NCBI RefSeq assembly: GCF_028476545.1
Contig: NW_026733037.1
Coordinates: 72,613-136,612, forward strand
Length of the DNA stretch: 64,000 bases
Source of the DNA: Physella acuta
Lineage: Eukaryota > Mollusca > Gastropoda > Physidae
Direction of reading: 5' to 3'
Shown one piece after another: positions 50,876 through 63,629 of the stretch (the stretch's first letter is position 1; the number at the start of each line of letters is the position of its first letter). A model generated the notes under the pieces. The model had not been told where the DNA came from, did not search any database, and saw only the letters and a program-made list of their open reading frames with translations. Both the position numbers and the translations under genes were made by a program.

Positions 50876-51055
50876 ACCTGTTTTAATGACCTCTGCATAT
50901 GATGGGGGTATTGTGGTCAGCACTGTGCCCAGCCGCCTTTACTTTCCCTAACGTGAGTTAGGTACTCCTCGTGGACGGATAGGAACCGGGATTCGAACTC
51001 GAGACTTGCGGGTCAGTCGTATGCTCTAACATCCTATTACGCCGTCCTGCTGTAT
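50876..51055 (-). mobile_element. tRNA-derived SINE with conserved core
   Basis: Minus strand: ATGTTAGAGCATACGACTGA then CTCGAGTTCGAATCCCGG (perfect B box), then core GGGAAAGTAAAGGCGGCTGG and CAGTGCTGACCACAATACC. The best-preserved member of the SINE family also seen at 17760 and 18262. Confidence 0.7.
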
Positions 51056-51990
51056 CCAATGTACTACCTACTATCGTTGTTATTGCATTGATACTGTCGG
51101 AAAGTATCCCAGTACGTTCACCTTGTCTTGGTTCATGAAAACTCTCGGCCTATTCAATAGAGCTTGTAAGTCTCTTTGCTTCTCTTACTTAAAATTTGAA
51201 ATCTCGTTAGCCAGGGTCAGGTGAATTCTCAAAGATCATTATCAGTTTTTACGAATTTAAATAACTTAACAATAGCGTAACTTTTATTTTTTTCTTACCG
51301 ATTTAATAAACATATTCACAATTCGTTTGGAAAATACTAGCTGGCTAGTATGATAAGAAGTTGGTGACCTACTTACCAGCCCTATTCGCCTCAACTCATG
51401 ATGCCACGAACACAACATTGAGTAGCGAAAGGAATCAAACCACTCGTGTTTCAATGTGCCGAGGGCTTGCCCCCACCTGGCGTCACAATCTGAAGGGGCG
51501 CATAAGCCAAGACAAACACCGTTTTCTCAACAGCCGACAGGGGCGATAACCGCGACCGTGTAAACAAACAAGGGCAGTAATTAGCAACCTGCTGACATCA
51601 TGCTGCATGTGCCAGTTGTTATTCACACACACACACACACTCACACACAAAAACACACAAACAATCACATCATACATATAAAGAAAATAATCAGCAACTA
51701 AATAATTCAATGCAACGTCGTTTTAGATACGATTGTATATAGGAATATTGGTAGTCAAAGCAATACGTTGTAGAATTGCTTTGAGTTTTAATGTAAAACT
51801 GGTTTAAATCAGCTATAGCCATGTTTTCACGTCTTACCCAGCAATAACAGGGACATTAAAGACGTGTTCACCACTTCTGTCATTTTCAGTTGTTAAACTA
51901 TTGTTTTACACACATTAAATACATACATATTATTACATATAAGTATACACTAGCTAGAACTATTGCATACAGCATCAAATCAATGTTAAA
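51056..51990. other. No gene seen
   Basis: AT-rich, with a CA microsatellite near 51624-51660. Short open frames are unsupported. Confidence 0.45.

Positions 51991-52071
<81 letters not shown>
51991..52071. repeat. (TA)n microsatellite
   Basis: Perfect TA run. Confidence 0.95.
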
Positions 52072-52075
<4 letters not shown>

Positions 52076-53122
52076 AGCATTCCAAGGTCATCCTAAGCGC
52101 ACCCGATTCTAATATTAGGTGGTGTGTTAGCGTGGCATCAGCAGTGTATTCGAATACTAGGTATCGACCTTAAAAACAGCACCTGACTTTCAACATCCAA
52201 AGCCGAATTCTCCTTAATTGAGGTCGTAAGTTAACACACGTTTGAAAAACACTAATTACGAGTACAATTACCCTAATTAAACTCAGCCCAAACATTTGCC
52301 AATTTAAAAAAAACAACAACGTAACACCTGACTATACATGCTGGGCTGTTAACTAATGTTGCACAACTGGGGAAGGGGGAGGGCAGGTGGGGGAGGGGGA
52401 CTTTCAAAATCTATTCTCACTCTCCTCTGCCACTTTAGGAGGGAGTATTTTGGTCAATCTTCTAGACGTAATTCGAGTTTTCTCAAAATATAAATAAACG
52501 AGAAAAATGGCCCGTTGAGGAAGGATACAACGGGCGCTAGGCTGATAGTGCTGTCTCTTTTCTCTAAACTAAAACCACCCCCCCCCCCCACACACACACA
52601 CCACCCCCGTCCCATTCAACGAAATATAATTATATACTTTTTCCAGTGTCCGCCCCTCCCCGAAAATTCTACCCCCGCCCCCGAAAATTTCAAGTACCCC
52701 CACCCCTCTCCGGGGAGGAAAAAGTCTGAAAGAAACACTGGTGTCGCGCTTAGCCACTACCCGAAGAATTGCATTAAAGAAATTGCAAGAAAACCACTTT
52801 TTAGATTAGACACATTAATTAGGCGGTAATTTTATTATAGAGTATCGATGAAGAAATTTCATTTGAGTTAGGGAGGGGGGGGGGGGGGGCTCAGACGTTC
52901 TTACGCGGGGGTGGGGCTTCGCCCCTACCCGAAGAATTGAATGAAAGAAACTCTTCACGCAAACCACTTAGATTAGACAAAATTTCCTTTTTATTCAATG
53001 TTTACTCGAGAATCAATTACGTCATATTACTTCGTTTTTCGAATTACTATGCATGTTTCTAATTTCCTTGTGTTTTCTCTAGAGCGTTCTTGTCAGATAC
53101 ATAGATAGATAGATACACAGAT
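52072..53122. other. MITE remnants and local duplication
   Basis: 52560-52740 is a family-3 MITE remnant: C-runs, ACGAAATATAATTATATAC and the terminus GTCTGAAAGAAACACTG. The stretch CCTACCCGAAGAATTGAATG near 52925 repeats CACTACCCGAAGAATTGCAT near 52755 in diverged form. A GATA microsatellite starts near 53100. Confidence 0.55.
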
Positions 53123-53646
53123 AGATAGATAGATACACAGACAGCGAAACTATTATTATTAATAAATTCAACAGCAGTTGTTTCCCTTGAATATTCTATA
53201 CAAGGGAGACAGCTGTTGCTAAGTAACCAATCTGGTCTTTTGACGTTACAAAATGGCTTTTTAAATTTGAGGAATATTTGTTGTTATATAATAAATTTAA
53301 CTTTTTTTTTTACCGCCGCGAAAAATCTGTGTCAATTTGTTTTTTTTTTTGTTTTTGTGTTAATATAATTTATATTAAATTATGTATTAGCTATAATTAT
53401 TTTACTATGCATGGTAATACTTATTCATCTTCCAACTTTTAATATTACTTGTACTACTTTTTTCGTTTTGTCTAAAACAGTTTAGTTAATTCTCTCAAAA
53501 AAAAAAAATTTAATTTAAAAAAATGTCTCTCAAAACTGAAATGCTGTAATACAGATGTTTGAATTTCCTTAAAGACCAGGGCATACATGTGATGTGATTA
53601 ATTTGAAAATTAAAGTATTTATAAAATGTCTTATGTTGGTGGATTT
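53123..53646. repeat. ~525-bp tandem duplication, copy 1
   Basis: From ATAGATAGATACACAGACAG through TTGACGTTACAAAATGGC to ATGTTGGTGGATT. Repeated next door with only a few differences. The junction is in the GATA microsatellite, suggesting unequal exchange there. Confidence 0.92.
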
Positions 53647-54173
53647 AAAAATAGATAGATAGATACACAGACAGCGAAACTATTATTATTAATAAATTCA
53701 ACAGCAGTTGTTTCCCTTGAATATTCTATACAAGAGAGACAGCTGTTGCTAAGTAACCAATCTGGTCTTTTGACGTTACAAAATGGCTTTTTAAATTTGA
53801 GGAATATTTGTTTTTATATAATAAATTTCACTTTTTTTTTTACCGCCGCCAAAAATCTGTGTCAATTTGTTTTTTTTTTGTTTTTGTGTTAATATGTTTT
53901 ATATTAAATTATGTATTAGCTATAATTATTTTACTATACATGGTAATACTTATTCATCTTCCAACTTTTAATATTATTGGTACTACTTTTTTCGTTTTGT
54001 CTAAAACAGTTTAGTTAATTCTCTCAAAAAAAAATTTTTAATTTAAAAAAATGTCTCTCAAAACTGTAATGCTGTAATACAGATGTTTGAATTTCCTTAA
54101 AGACCAGGGCATACATGTGATGTGATTAATTTGAAAATTAAAGTATTTATAAAATGTCTTATGTTGGTGGATT
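53647..54173. repeat. ~525-bp tandem duplication, copy 2
   Basis: Near-identical to 53123-53646, with small differences such as GGGAGA/GAGAGA and GCCGCG/GCCGCC. No coding content seen in either copy. Confidence 0.92.
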
Positions 54174-54343
54174 ATAAAAATAAATGTTTTGAAAACAGCC
54201 GCAGTTTTGAGCCGGATTTCTATATAAAACAGAGTCTACATGTTAGATCTAAACCGTCAGTTAATCACAAATTGGACACAGAAGTCCAAAAGTCAGAGAA
54301 CCATTTAAATTTGTTGCCTAGTGGCAGATGGATTATCCTGTAA

Positions 54344-55043
54344 AATAAACCGGGAGTGATCTCCCCTAAACTTTCTCGAATATTCTTATATAAAATAACA
54401 GGGGATGGGAACTCGGGCTATAGACATGATTTTTAATCCATTTTAAATACTTAAAGTTTTAAAAATAGAATAAAATCTCGTAGACAAATTAATTGCACAC
54501 CAAGTGAACGCCAAATAAAAAAGCGCATAATAGTGCGCAATATTATTAGTACTTCTAAAATTTACATTAGTTTTTTGAGAAATCGAAAGTAGCGTAAATT
54601 ACTACTTCCAGTCAACGGAAATTACTCAAAATTTAACAGAAGGTAGAGAATTAGATCTTTTACTTACATGTGAAATTTCATGTATCTATCTGAAATAGTA
54701 CTCAAGTTATAGGCTTTTGAAAAATTCAAAGTAGGAAAAGTACCACTTCCGGTTATCGAAAATCGCTCAAAAGTTGATACGGATCTACGATTTTGATAAA
54801 ATACTTATATATGAAATTTCATCAACCTAGCTGTAACGGTACTTAAGTAATCGTGTTTACACACGGACACACAGACACACAGACACACACACACACACAC
54901 ACACAGACATACGGACAAGATTGCAAAATTATGTTTTTCCGTATCAGTGAGGTGTAAAACGTCGAGATTTGTAAAAATCTCGATTTTTTTTTTTTGCACG
55001 ATTACAATACTTTCTCTATACTTCGTATATACGAGAAAGTAAA
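54344..55043 (+). mobile_element. Hairpin-ended repeat, full-length copy
   Basis: Same ends and internal order as 35440-36146, with AACCGGGAGTGATCTCCCC and ACGAGAAAGTAAAAAG. Flanks TGTAAAAT and AGTAAAAAG are A-rich and do not give an unambiguous target duplication. Confidence 0.8.
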
Positions 55044-55597
55044 AAGTAAGACTGCTTCCTTTATGGGCTGTTAATATTATTATTTAACCCCCATAATTCA
55101 ATCATTTCATTACCTTTACATCAAATCGTATTTTAAATATTTAGTTATCAATCTATTTTTGAGTCTAAATTCCATTACATCTTGAAGTATTTGAAGTATT
55201 TTTAAGCTTGTTACAGGCAATCTCTCTTGAAGTAATTTCACTATTTTTATATGTATAAATATGTGAAGAGTTCAAGAAATTTTAATTTTTTAATTTTTTT
55301 TTTAGTTGTTTTGAACTACTAAATTTTGCTATTAAGCAGATTAACTAAATGTCAAAGAAAGGTAATCGGGAAAAACGTTAAGAAGTGTTTTGAAAAAAAT
55401 CATGGGTTAACCCCCTTTAAAACCAGAACAAAAATTCTAACCTGCGAAGCTCTTGCCTATCGTTTAACGTATTTAAAATTAAAAAAATATATTAATATTG
55501 ATGTTCCTTTAATAATGCAAAATGTGTCACTACCTCGGCTGTAAGTATTCAACACAAATATATTTAAAAAAAAATTAAAATGATGCATATCCTATAC
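55044..55597. other. No gene seen
   Basis: AT-rich. A 72-codon frame from 55326 is lysine-rich but unrecognised. Confidence 0.4.
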
Positions 55598-55805
55598 CAG
55601 GGGTCGGCAACCTTTTGAAGCGGAAGAGCCAAAAGTTAAAATTTTCAAAATTTCCCTGGTTTTAAAGAGCCACTAACATTTTTTTAATTTCAAATATTTT
55701 ATTTTTTTATTAAGATTATTAGTATTTGTGCAAGGAGCTGGAGAGACGCATCTTGATATCAAAAGAGCCGCATGCGGCTCGCGAGCCGCAGGTTGCCGAC
55801 CCCTG
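55598..55805. mobile_element. hAT MITE (GGGTCGGCAACC type)
   Basis: 208 bp, from CAGGGGTCGGCAACCTTTTG to GGTTGCCGACCCCTG, flanked by perfect 8-bp duplication TCCTATAC (55590-55597 and 55806-55813). Subterminal GAGCCGCATGCGGCTCGCG is the usual palindromic motif of this hAT group. Confidence 0.93.
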
Positions 55806-55813
55806 TCCTATAC

Positions 55814-56500
55814 ACATCGCACTCCGTAACCACACCTCCCAAACAAACACATATCTAACATAAATCCCCATTCAATCTGGTCTTAATGTAGGTTTAGCCG
55901 TGTAGGTTTAATGTCGGGAGAAGATTGGCAAAGACATCTGAATACTGTTTATGTATAGTCCTCAATTTTCCTTAAAGGTAAACAATGTAAATCTTCGTGA
56001 CTCAATCTCCCCCACCCCCACCCCTCTCTACAGTTGTCTGTTAAAACAATATAAAATTAAAGGAAAGAAACATGTGCATTTTAGATATACAATACAAAAG
56101 GTATATAAAATTGTATCATAGGTTATAAGATAATCAAAATGAAAGAAAACAAACCTACAAGCTCTTGACATTTCTAAGTCACCTTATTTTTCCTTTTAAC
56201 TTTGTACTGCTCTCTATAGTAAAGTAAACTCCCGCGACAATTTGTCCCTTACACACTGTAGTATTATCTCAATCTGTTGTATGCCATAGGGTCCTCGACA
56301 AATGAGCTGGCTTCTTAAAGCAGATTTTTAAACTCAGCCCCCACTATGATTGTCATAATTCAAACCCTTTACAATAGGTTCTTTAGAATGTTCCGCTCTC
56401 CCCTAAATTTTTTGGAAGTATGTGTTTTTGTGTGTATGTATATATGTGTATTTGTGTTTATAAACATATCTGTGAGAGTTTATATGTGCGTGTGAGAATT

Positions 56501-56532
<32 letters not shown>

Positions 56533-56895
56533 CGTATGTCTATTTGCTTATATGGGTGCATGCGTTTTTGAGTGATTATGCGTATATGTGTGCGTGTGTA
56601 TGTGCGTGTGTACTTGAATGTGTGTGTCTCTAAGATGTAATTCGTATGTGGTTATATAAGCATTGTATTTTACAGTACAAAATGCAAAAAACAAACAGTG
56701 CGGTTTTTTTCTACTATTATTTTACCTCTCGTTTCACACACACACACCTGTACCCTTACACACACGCTCGCACACACACACACACACACACACCTATACA
56801 CTTACACACACACACCCGGATGTACACTTGTGTATCTCCGAGCGGTGTTGACAAACAGGAAGTGACGTTACCGGAGCAGGGCAGGTATGTTTACT
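55814..56895. other. Microsatellites, no gene
   Basis: TG-rich and GA-rich tracts at about 56410-56640 and CA tracts at about 56735-56812. An open frame through the CA tract is an artefact. Confidence 0.5.
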
Positions 56896-56937
56896 TTAAA
56901 CAACGGAAGTCGCCATTGAGCAAGTAACCATGGCAAC
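56896..56937. promoter_or_regulatory. Promoter-like patch with perfect RFX X-box
   Basis: GTAACCATGGCAAC (56924-56937) is a perfect palindromic X-box, the binding site of RFX factors that drive ciliary genes. Just before it, CGGAAGTCGCCATT (56904-56917) combines an ETS-like CGGAAGT and a YY1-like CGCCATT. Both are typical of core promoters of broadly expressed genes. The plus-strand ATG inside the X-box opens a frame of only about 20 codons. No gene can be assigned on either side. Confidence 0.45.
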
Positions 56938-59694
56938 GACAGGGGGCGCTGTTTCTGGAGAACACACAAACACCATCGAGGACAAACAGGAGCATTGAAA
57001 ACCTGGATTTCCCGGTCGTCCGCACGAATGTTTACAACCTGAAGGCTTCTGCTAGTGATACCGCCGACACTTAATGAGATAATTAGTTAATTACACGGTG
57101 ACGTTGTTGAGTATTTTAAGAGTTTTAAAAATTACTAAATACAATAAATTCGAATGTAAAATGGTACGGTTAAACTAGTTCTACCATTTAAATTCACACC
57201 ACCCCCAGAACCCCCCCCCCCCCACAACCCTCCCCCACCTCGCCCCCACCCGCCCAAGACTTGCAAAGCAAAAACTTTTGTAAAGTCTTTTTTTTATTAA
57301 TTTAAATTAGCTACCTCGTAAAGAGCATCTGGATCACAAGGGTGATTTGTTTAATAGTTCTGAAATGTTTAGACGAAAAGTGACGTAGTTAACGTATCAA
57401 GATAGCTGGGAATGACGTCACGTCTCAAGTGATTTGTACCCATTTACGCCACAATGTGTTAAAATGGAGGGGATGGGGGTGTTCAGCAATTTCCTGCAAC
57501 AATTATTTTCCGTTACCATAAAAAAAAACTTGAAATTATGTTAATTAATTACTTCTAAGTTATAATTATCGTTTTTAGTGAAATTTATTTTGAAGTATCT
57601 AACGTCATTATGTAGTAGGTTATGGTGTAATATAATATAAAAAATAATGTTAAAGTTTTGACATTTAAAAAAAAAAATCGCCAGCGCTAGCAGTAAAAGC
57701 TAGAATTTCCATAGCAACCGAGTAAACAAACTATAAATAGCAACCACGCAAGCGACCATTCACCGGAAATCCACGATACTTAGATCTCACGAACTGAGCT
57801 AAGTTAAAAACTATCGGCATGAACAATGGGCTATTTACAGATCTCTTCGGATCATCTTAGGTTTTGTCTTTGGTTTTGTCTTTAGTTTGATCTTTGTTTA
57901 GCCACCTTCTAAAAATACATGGTGTTTACTCTACATTTCTTTTGTGTTTTCACCTTACTGTATGTAAACAAGGCTGGGGTCTTGCGCCATTCCTAGTTTT
58001 GAAGTTTTTAATCCATAATTTGTTGGGTAAAAAAAAAATCTGTATTTGATCTGTACTAGTGGCAGAGTAGGGAAGGCAGGGTCATATACGGATTACAAGA
58101 CTTAGTTCAGAACCTAATATGAGGTCGTTGACCTCAAATTTAAGCAGAAACACTGAAGTAATCTGGAAAAAGACTTATATCTATGCTGATTAAAATGGCA
58201 GGACTAATTAACTAATTAATGTTGACATAAACGATAACCCAAATCCCCACGTACCCGTATCTCAATCAATAAAACTATCGTTATTTGACTACGATTGGAC
58301 TACTAATGTTTATGGACATTTCTTCTGCCAATGCCCCTGCCCTTATTTTAAGTTTACAACCCCCCCCCCCCCCCACCGTTACAACCCACCCCATTCTCAT
58401 ACCATTCCGTCTCAATTTGTAACACTAAAACGAGTCTACCCAACCACGACCCCCCCCCTCCCACCAAAACCTCACATACACAAATTACCCCCCCCCCCTC
58501 TCACCCTTTTCTCTCACAAAACGGCGATCCCACTACTCAGACTCGAATCCAAGGAGTATCGGCGATGTGACACCATCAATAAAAATTAACGGTTTCTGGG
58601 GCACAATATCGATACCAGGTTCAGCTAGTGAGCGTCACTTAACATTGGGGCCAGCTTTCACCCCTCGTTACTAGCAAACCATTCATACATCTTGTCGTGA
58701 GCAAATGTACTGCCTTCTTAATGGACTACTTTACGGTGCGCGTATGTTAGTATAAGGGGGAAAATAGACCGTATGGAACAAGCCTGATTTTTTTTAGTGG
58801 AAAAGTTGAACATTTGTGAAATTTGAACAAAAATTTCGCGGAACAGGGTTTACTATATTTTAATGAAGGGGATTCTCTCTATATTTTGGTTTAAAAAGGT
58901 TTATATTTTTTGTTTGAAGAACTCGGTTTTTATTTAAATTTGTGTGAAATAGGGATTGTCTGAAATGCTGCGAACAATTATTTAAATTTCAAACAAAGTT
59001 TTACGCTTTTTTTTTGTAAATAGAGATTTTGCTAATATATTTGAAAAATATCAACAAGCTCGGATTATATACAACACATCTATAATTTATCACTTGTCTA
59101 ATTGTAAATTTAAAAAAAAAGTACTTGAAGCAAGAAATTATTTAAGAACGTAAGGGTTTTTTAAGTATTTATAATATAAAACTACTATATAACAAGCGCT
59201 ACTTCCGTAGTAGCAATGTAAAACATAAAATAATTATTTTCAATGCTGAAGTTAAACATAGGTACATAATATAGTCCACAAAATAGACAGAGCAGTCTAC
59301 AGCCATACTGGATCCGAACCCGCAATTCACACGGCACCAATACGCCTCGCCCATCATGCGACAGGTCAGAAATGTGAAGATTTCGACCAGTTAGTTCCAC
59401 AAAAGATGGAACGTTTCCGATCGATCAGTTGGGTTTAAATCCTTTCTGACTGTAAACTACTCACTTTCTTCTGTGACTGTATTCCATACCCATGTCCACC
59501 ATCGGCATTAAAAAATGATACTTTATGTTTGCATTGCTATTTCAACCCCCTTATACTATCATAGTATTGACATCTATGAACAATGAATGTACAATGGTGT
59601 TAAGGAAGGATAGAACAAATAAAATTCCACGCTATTGAAAATATAACTTAGTGTAAATGGAAGTCAAGCGCCCGTCCTTATCATATACTCGGAA
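56938..59694. other. No gene identified
   Basis: AT-rich with C-runs near 57210-57225 and 58358-58500. Near 57700-57770, CCATAGCAACC, TATAAATAG and CACCGGAAAT form a weaker promoter-like patch. About 59285-59380 on the minus strand reads TGGGCGAGGCGTATTGG and GCGGGTTCGGATCC, a SINE head. Otherwise nothing supported. Confidence 0.4.
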
Positions 59695-61267
59695 CAGGGG
59701 CGGAACTACAGTGCCGCCAGACCCCGCAATGCGGGGGGGCCCAGACCGATTGGGGGCCCAAAAATCCTGGCTAAATTATTTTTAAAAAATTTTTTTCAAA
59801 AAAATGTAAAAAAAAAAATTTAAAAAAAAAATTAAATTAAAAATTTTTTTTTTAAAAATTAGGTGGAGGTCGAGTTATCTTTCTTCTACAGTTACAAACA
59901 AACATGATAGTCGGCAAACGTCTTTGAGAAAAAATGCACAGACTATGGCTCGAGAGACCGCCAGACATATAGACAACTTCAAAGACGTAGCCTACCGTTC
60001 TTTTTAGTGGCGTCGATTAGGAGAACAAAAAAGCATTGTTATATTGTTTACATTATTAAAATACATATCTATGATTGCGTGTTTAAACTACTGGCCTGAA
60101 TTCTAAAAAAAAATTTAATTATTTATTTCGATCTCATACATTTATAATTGCTTTCATTTTCAATTTAACAACTGTATCAATAAATTTGTAAAAGTTGAAG
60201 TTATCTCCCTTTAGCGAAGCGTCTGAAGTTTGTCTGTGCCGGCACGCTTTGAAATCGGGTTGGGGAAATGTTGCGGCGACTATCCTGGTCTTCTAGACGA
60301 CCGGAAAAGTCGGCACTATTGATGTAGATATTTATCGGCACTGTCTTGTCCCCTTCCCTTGAACCTTCCCAACTCTCTCCCCTCCCCCTCATCCCCCCCC
60401 CCTCACCCCTACCCCTCACCTCTACCCCTCCCCACACCCTTACTCTTACAATAAGATGTAATGCATAGATTAACGAACCATTTATGAACAACTGAATTGT
60501 AAACTGTCCACTTCTGCACATTTTGTTAAAGACACTAGATCTAGTCACTAGTCAGTAGTTGTTCATTTACCTGATGAAGTATTTTGTTTGACGAATCTAA
60601 TTCAAACAAGGAAGGTAAGACTCGTCTTTATATTATTAATCGTTTTATAATTAGTACACGTATTAATTGAACATTAGTTATATTAACACTAAATACATTA
60701 AAGTTAATCAAATTTAGGATACAATGATCCAGGGGCGGAACTACAGCCGCCCATAATCATTTTTTTTATAGTTAAAATTAATTTTCTTGCATTTTTGACC
60801 TGATAGATCTAGTTGTTTTGAAAAAAAGAATACTGTAGCTGCGGTTGGAGTATCTTTATTCTATAGACACCATCCCACGTTCTTGTATAATCTTTTTCCT
60901 ACAATCAAACACACGCTGTTGTCAGCAAAATTATTTTGAAAAAACATCAAAATGCGCGAGAGGCCGCTAGATATTAAGACGGCTTTTTGAGACCATCCCA
61001 AATTCGGTACTGATGGATAAAAGCACATCGGCGCTTTGTTGTCCCTTTTAAGTTCCTTTCTCAGACCTCCCCTCCCGCTCTTAGCCTTACAAGAAGCGAA
61101 TAGATAGCGCCTCAACAACTAAGCTGGCTCGAATCGGTGGTAGTGTTGACAAAATAGCGCTCCAACAACTAATATCCAAGAAATAAAGTGCCGATATTTT
61201 TTACATTTAATAACCACTGTTCTAGAAAACAAGGCAAACGTCTCAAAAAAATACACGAATGATAGTG

Positions 61268-61270
<3 letters not shown>

Positions 61271-61349
<79 letters not shown>
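61271..61349. repeat. (TA)n microsatellite
   Basis: Perfect TA run inside the composite element, followed at 61378-61402 by a TTCC run. Confidence 0.95.
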
Positions 61350-61355
<6 letters not shown>

Positions 61356-62183
61356 ACGCTGCTGGTAGTGTGTCAGTCCTTCCTTCCTTCCTTCCTTCCT
61401 TCCGTCATCGCTATAGATTTTGGAACCATAAAAGTAAACATTCGCACCATGCTGTGCTTTTCAGTGCACCGCAGTGTCTTATTATAAGTCTTAGAGTAGG
61501 GTTTGTTTATTTAGCGGCATAGAGCTATTTTATAATTGCCACGGTTTTTACTCTTTCGCATAACGTCAAGAAAATATTAAATACACGCAAACTGCTAAAA
61601 CGTATTAAAAAGATTAATGTCAAATATCATTTTCGTTTAGGTTCCCAGAAAAAGTGGATACATTTTAATAAGATAATAACAGTACGGTAGAAAAATCAAA
61701 TTAATTTAACTCTTTTCTAATTTTGACAAAGGAGGTAATTTAAAAATACATTAAACTCACGCTAATAAAAAATGTAAATGCAAATATACGTTCGACATAG
61801 AAGGAATTAGTGTTGCAATAATATAATTAGCAAAATGTGAATGCAAATTATTCGGATGTGTAAGAGGAAATTATTGTTAGAAAATTATAATTAGCATGGA
61901 TTGATAAAAGGCAATCTTTTATTTATTTTATTCACTGAATGTAGGCCATACTATTTATTACTTATAATTTTTAATCAACTATTCAGCACTATTATAGGCG
62001 CGTCATCACGTTCATTAGGTGCGCAATGGTTTTAGTTATGAAACTCTATTGTAAATTTTAAAAATTTTTAAGTACTGGAAAAAAAATGCGTGAATGGGTA
62101 AAGTGAAATATTGTATATATTATAGATACTGCCTATTATTTATACTGTTTACTAATTATTATTCTATCTTTCGGGTTTTATAG

Positions 62184-62395
62184 GAGAGGCGTTGCGATGA
62201 GGGGGGAGGGGCATATGTCCCCGGGTGCCGACCTTAGGGGGCGCCAAAGTGGGTTGGAAAAAATGTGCGAGAGGGGGGGGGGGGTGGTTGAAATCGAAAG
62301 TTTTAGGGAGGGGGGGGGGGAAGGGGTGCAAATCGAAAGTTTGAAGGGGGTGCAAATCACCGGAAAGGGCGCGATTTGGCGCTACGGGCAAGACT
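62184..62395. mobile_element. hAT-like MITE (family 2), diverged
   Basis: GAGAGGCGTTGCGATGAGG, then GTGCCGACCTTAGGGGGCGC, CAAAGTGGGTTGGAAAAA and GTGCAAATCGAAAG blocks. The right terminus is degraded to CGCTACGGGCAAG and no target duplication is visible. Confidence 0.7.
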
Positions 62396-62542
62396 GTGAG
62401 CAATATGCCTTTATGATTGCATTTAAATTTTGTTTATGTTATGAGTGTTGTTTGTTTTTTCGTTTTTTTTTGTTTTTTTTGCGTTCGTTTGTGTTGTGTT
62501 TAGTTTTGTTCTGTTCCCAAGTTGGTACATTTAAAAAAGATT

Positions 62543-62572
62543 TACCGTGGCGGAGCACGGGATGCAGCTAGT
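62543..62572 (+). mobile_element. Helitron-like 3' terminus
   Basis: ACCGTGGCGGAGCACGG forms a 5-bp stem (CCGTG/CACGG), followed by GATGCAGCTAG then T. A hairpin about ten bases before CTAG, next to an AT-rich target, is the 3' end signature of Helitrons. The 5' end was not located. Confidence 0.4.
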
Positions 62573-63175
62573 ATATATATATATATATATATTAATTTCG
62601 TCACTGGCACCTTGATAGTGGTTTTGTAAATAACAAACAGATCTAATACATTAGTGATGTTATATAGTAGCTAAGACATGCTGTTGCATAAAAATTTTTT
62701 TTTAAATATACACATAAGCTGTAGTGTGAAAGATAGGCAAACGTTCAAACCACTTCAATAAATTATTTCCCTTTTTCAGATAGTCAAATAGGGCTGCTCA
62801 TAAGCTCCTTTTAATAGATTTGTAATAATTAAATTAAATAACAATTACTTATCTTAATTATTATTTAAAAAAAAGTACTAAAGAATGGTATAGTTTAAAA
62901 ATGAAGTGTAGTTAAAATTAAAAATATAAATACAAAAAAACATAAAAATAAACATAACACGAGACACCATTACTTATACAAAGCTTCATGATTTATATAC
63001 TTTTGACCGACTTAATGATTAGCAGTATTAAGGCAAACATAAATGAAAACAGATTTTCAAAACAGACCAATGCACTCATACACATGACATGTTGTTGTGA
63101 TAAGATTTAATTGAATTTCTTTTTTCTGAACCCGGTCAGGCTAGAAATGAGTATCCTATGTTCGTATTGTGTGTT

Positions 63176-63177
<2 letters not shown>

Positions 63178-63270
<93 letters not shown>
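63178..63270. repeat. (TA)n microsatellite
   Basis: Perfect TA run just inside the right end of the composite element. Confidence 0.95.
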
Positions 63271-63272
<2 letters not shown>

Positions 63273-63337
63273 GGGGGGGGCCAAAAAAAATTTTTGCGGG
63301 GTGGCCCATTTTTTCTAGTTCCGCCACTGACTCGGAA

Positions 63338-63629
63338 ACGTAAATATTTATGTCTGTTGTAAAGATGAAAAGACGGGAAACACCTTGATATAGGGTAGAT
63401 ATTTTATTCACCGTGATGATGTAATAATTCATGACCTGTTTCGCCCACCTCCAACCTGCCCACCTCAGCCCCTTCTCTTCCGCCCCACGCTTGAAGTTAT
63501 GGTCAAAGGGGAGTTAATAAATCTGGTGGGTTAACTTTTAATTGACAGCAACCTTATGCTGCCTGTAATCTCGCCGTTTTCGTCATCTCGCGAGATGTTC
63601 GTTATAAATTTCAACCTAATTAGGTCTAG
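63338..63629. other. No feature seen
   Basis: Unique-looking sequence between the composite element and the terminal repeat. Confidence 0.4.

Larger units (their letters stand above)
59695..63329. mobile_element. 3.6-kb hAT-ended composite element
   Basis: The left end CAGGGGCGGAACTACAG and right end CTAGTTCCGCCACTG are inverted repeats, flanked by perfect 8-bp duplication ACTCGGAA (59687-59694 and 63330-63337). No transposase is recognisable inside. The left part is partly duplicated: CAGGGGCGGAACTACAGCC recurs at 60730, and the stretches around 59870-59990 and 60330-60390 have diverged matches at 60850-60985 and 61015-61075. Two (TA)n tracts, a family-2 MITE remnant and a Helitron-like end lie inside. 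Non-autonomous and probably grown by internal duplication and nested insertion. Confidence 0.75.

Noticed and set aside
56646-56927. 93-codon plus-strand frame ending near the X-box
   Set aside because: It is dominated by a CA microsatellite and has no recognisable protein content.
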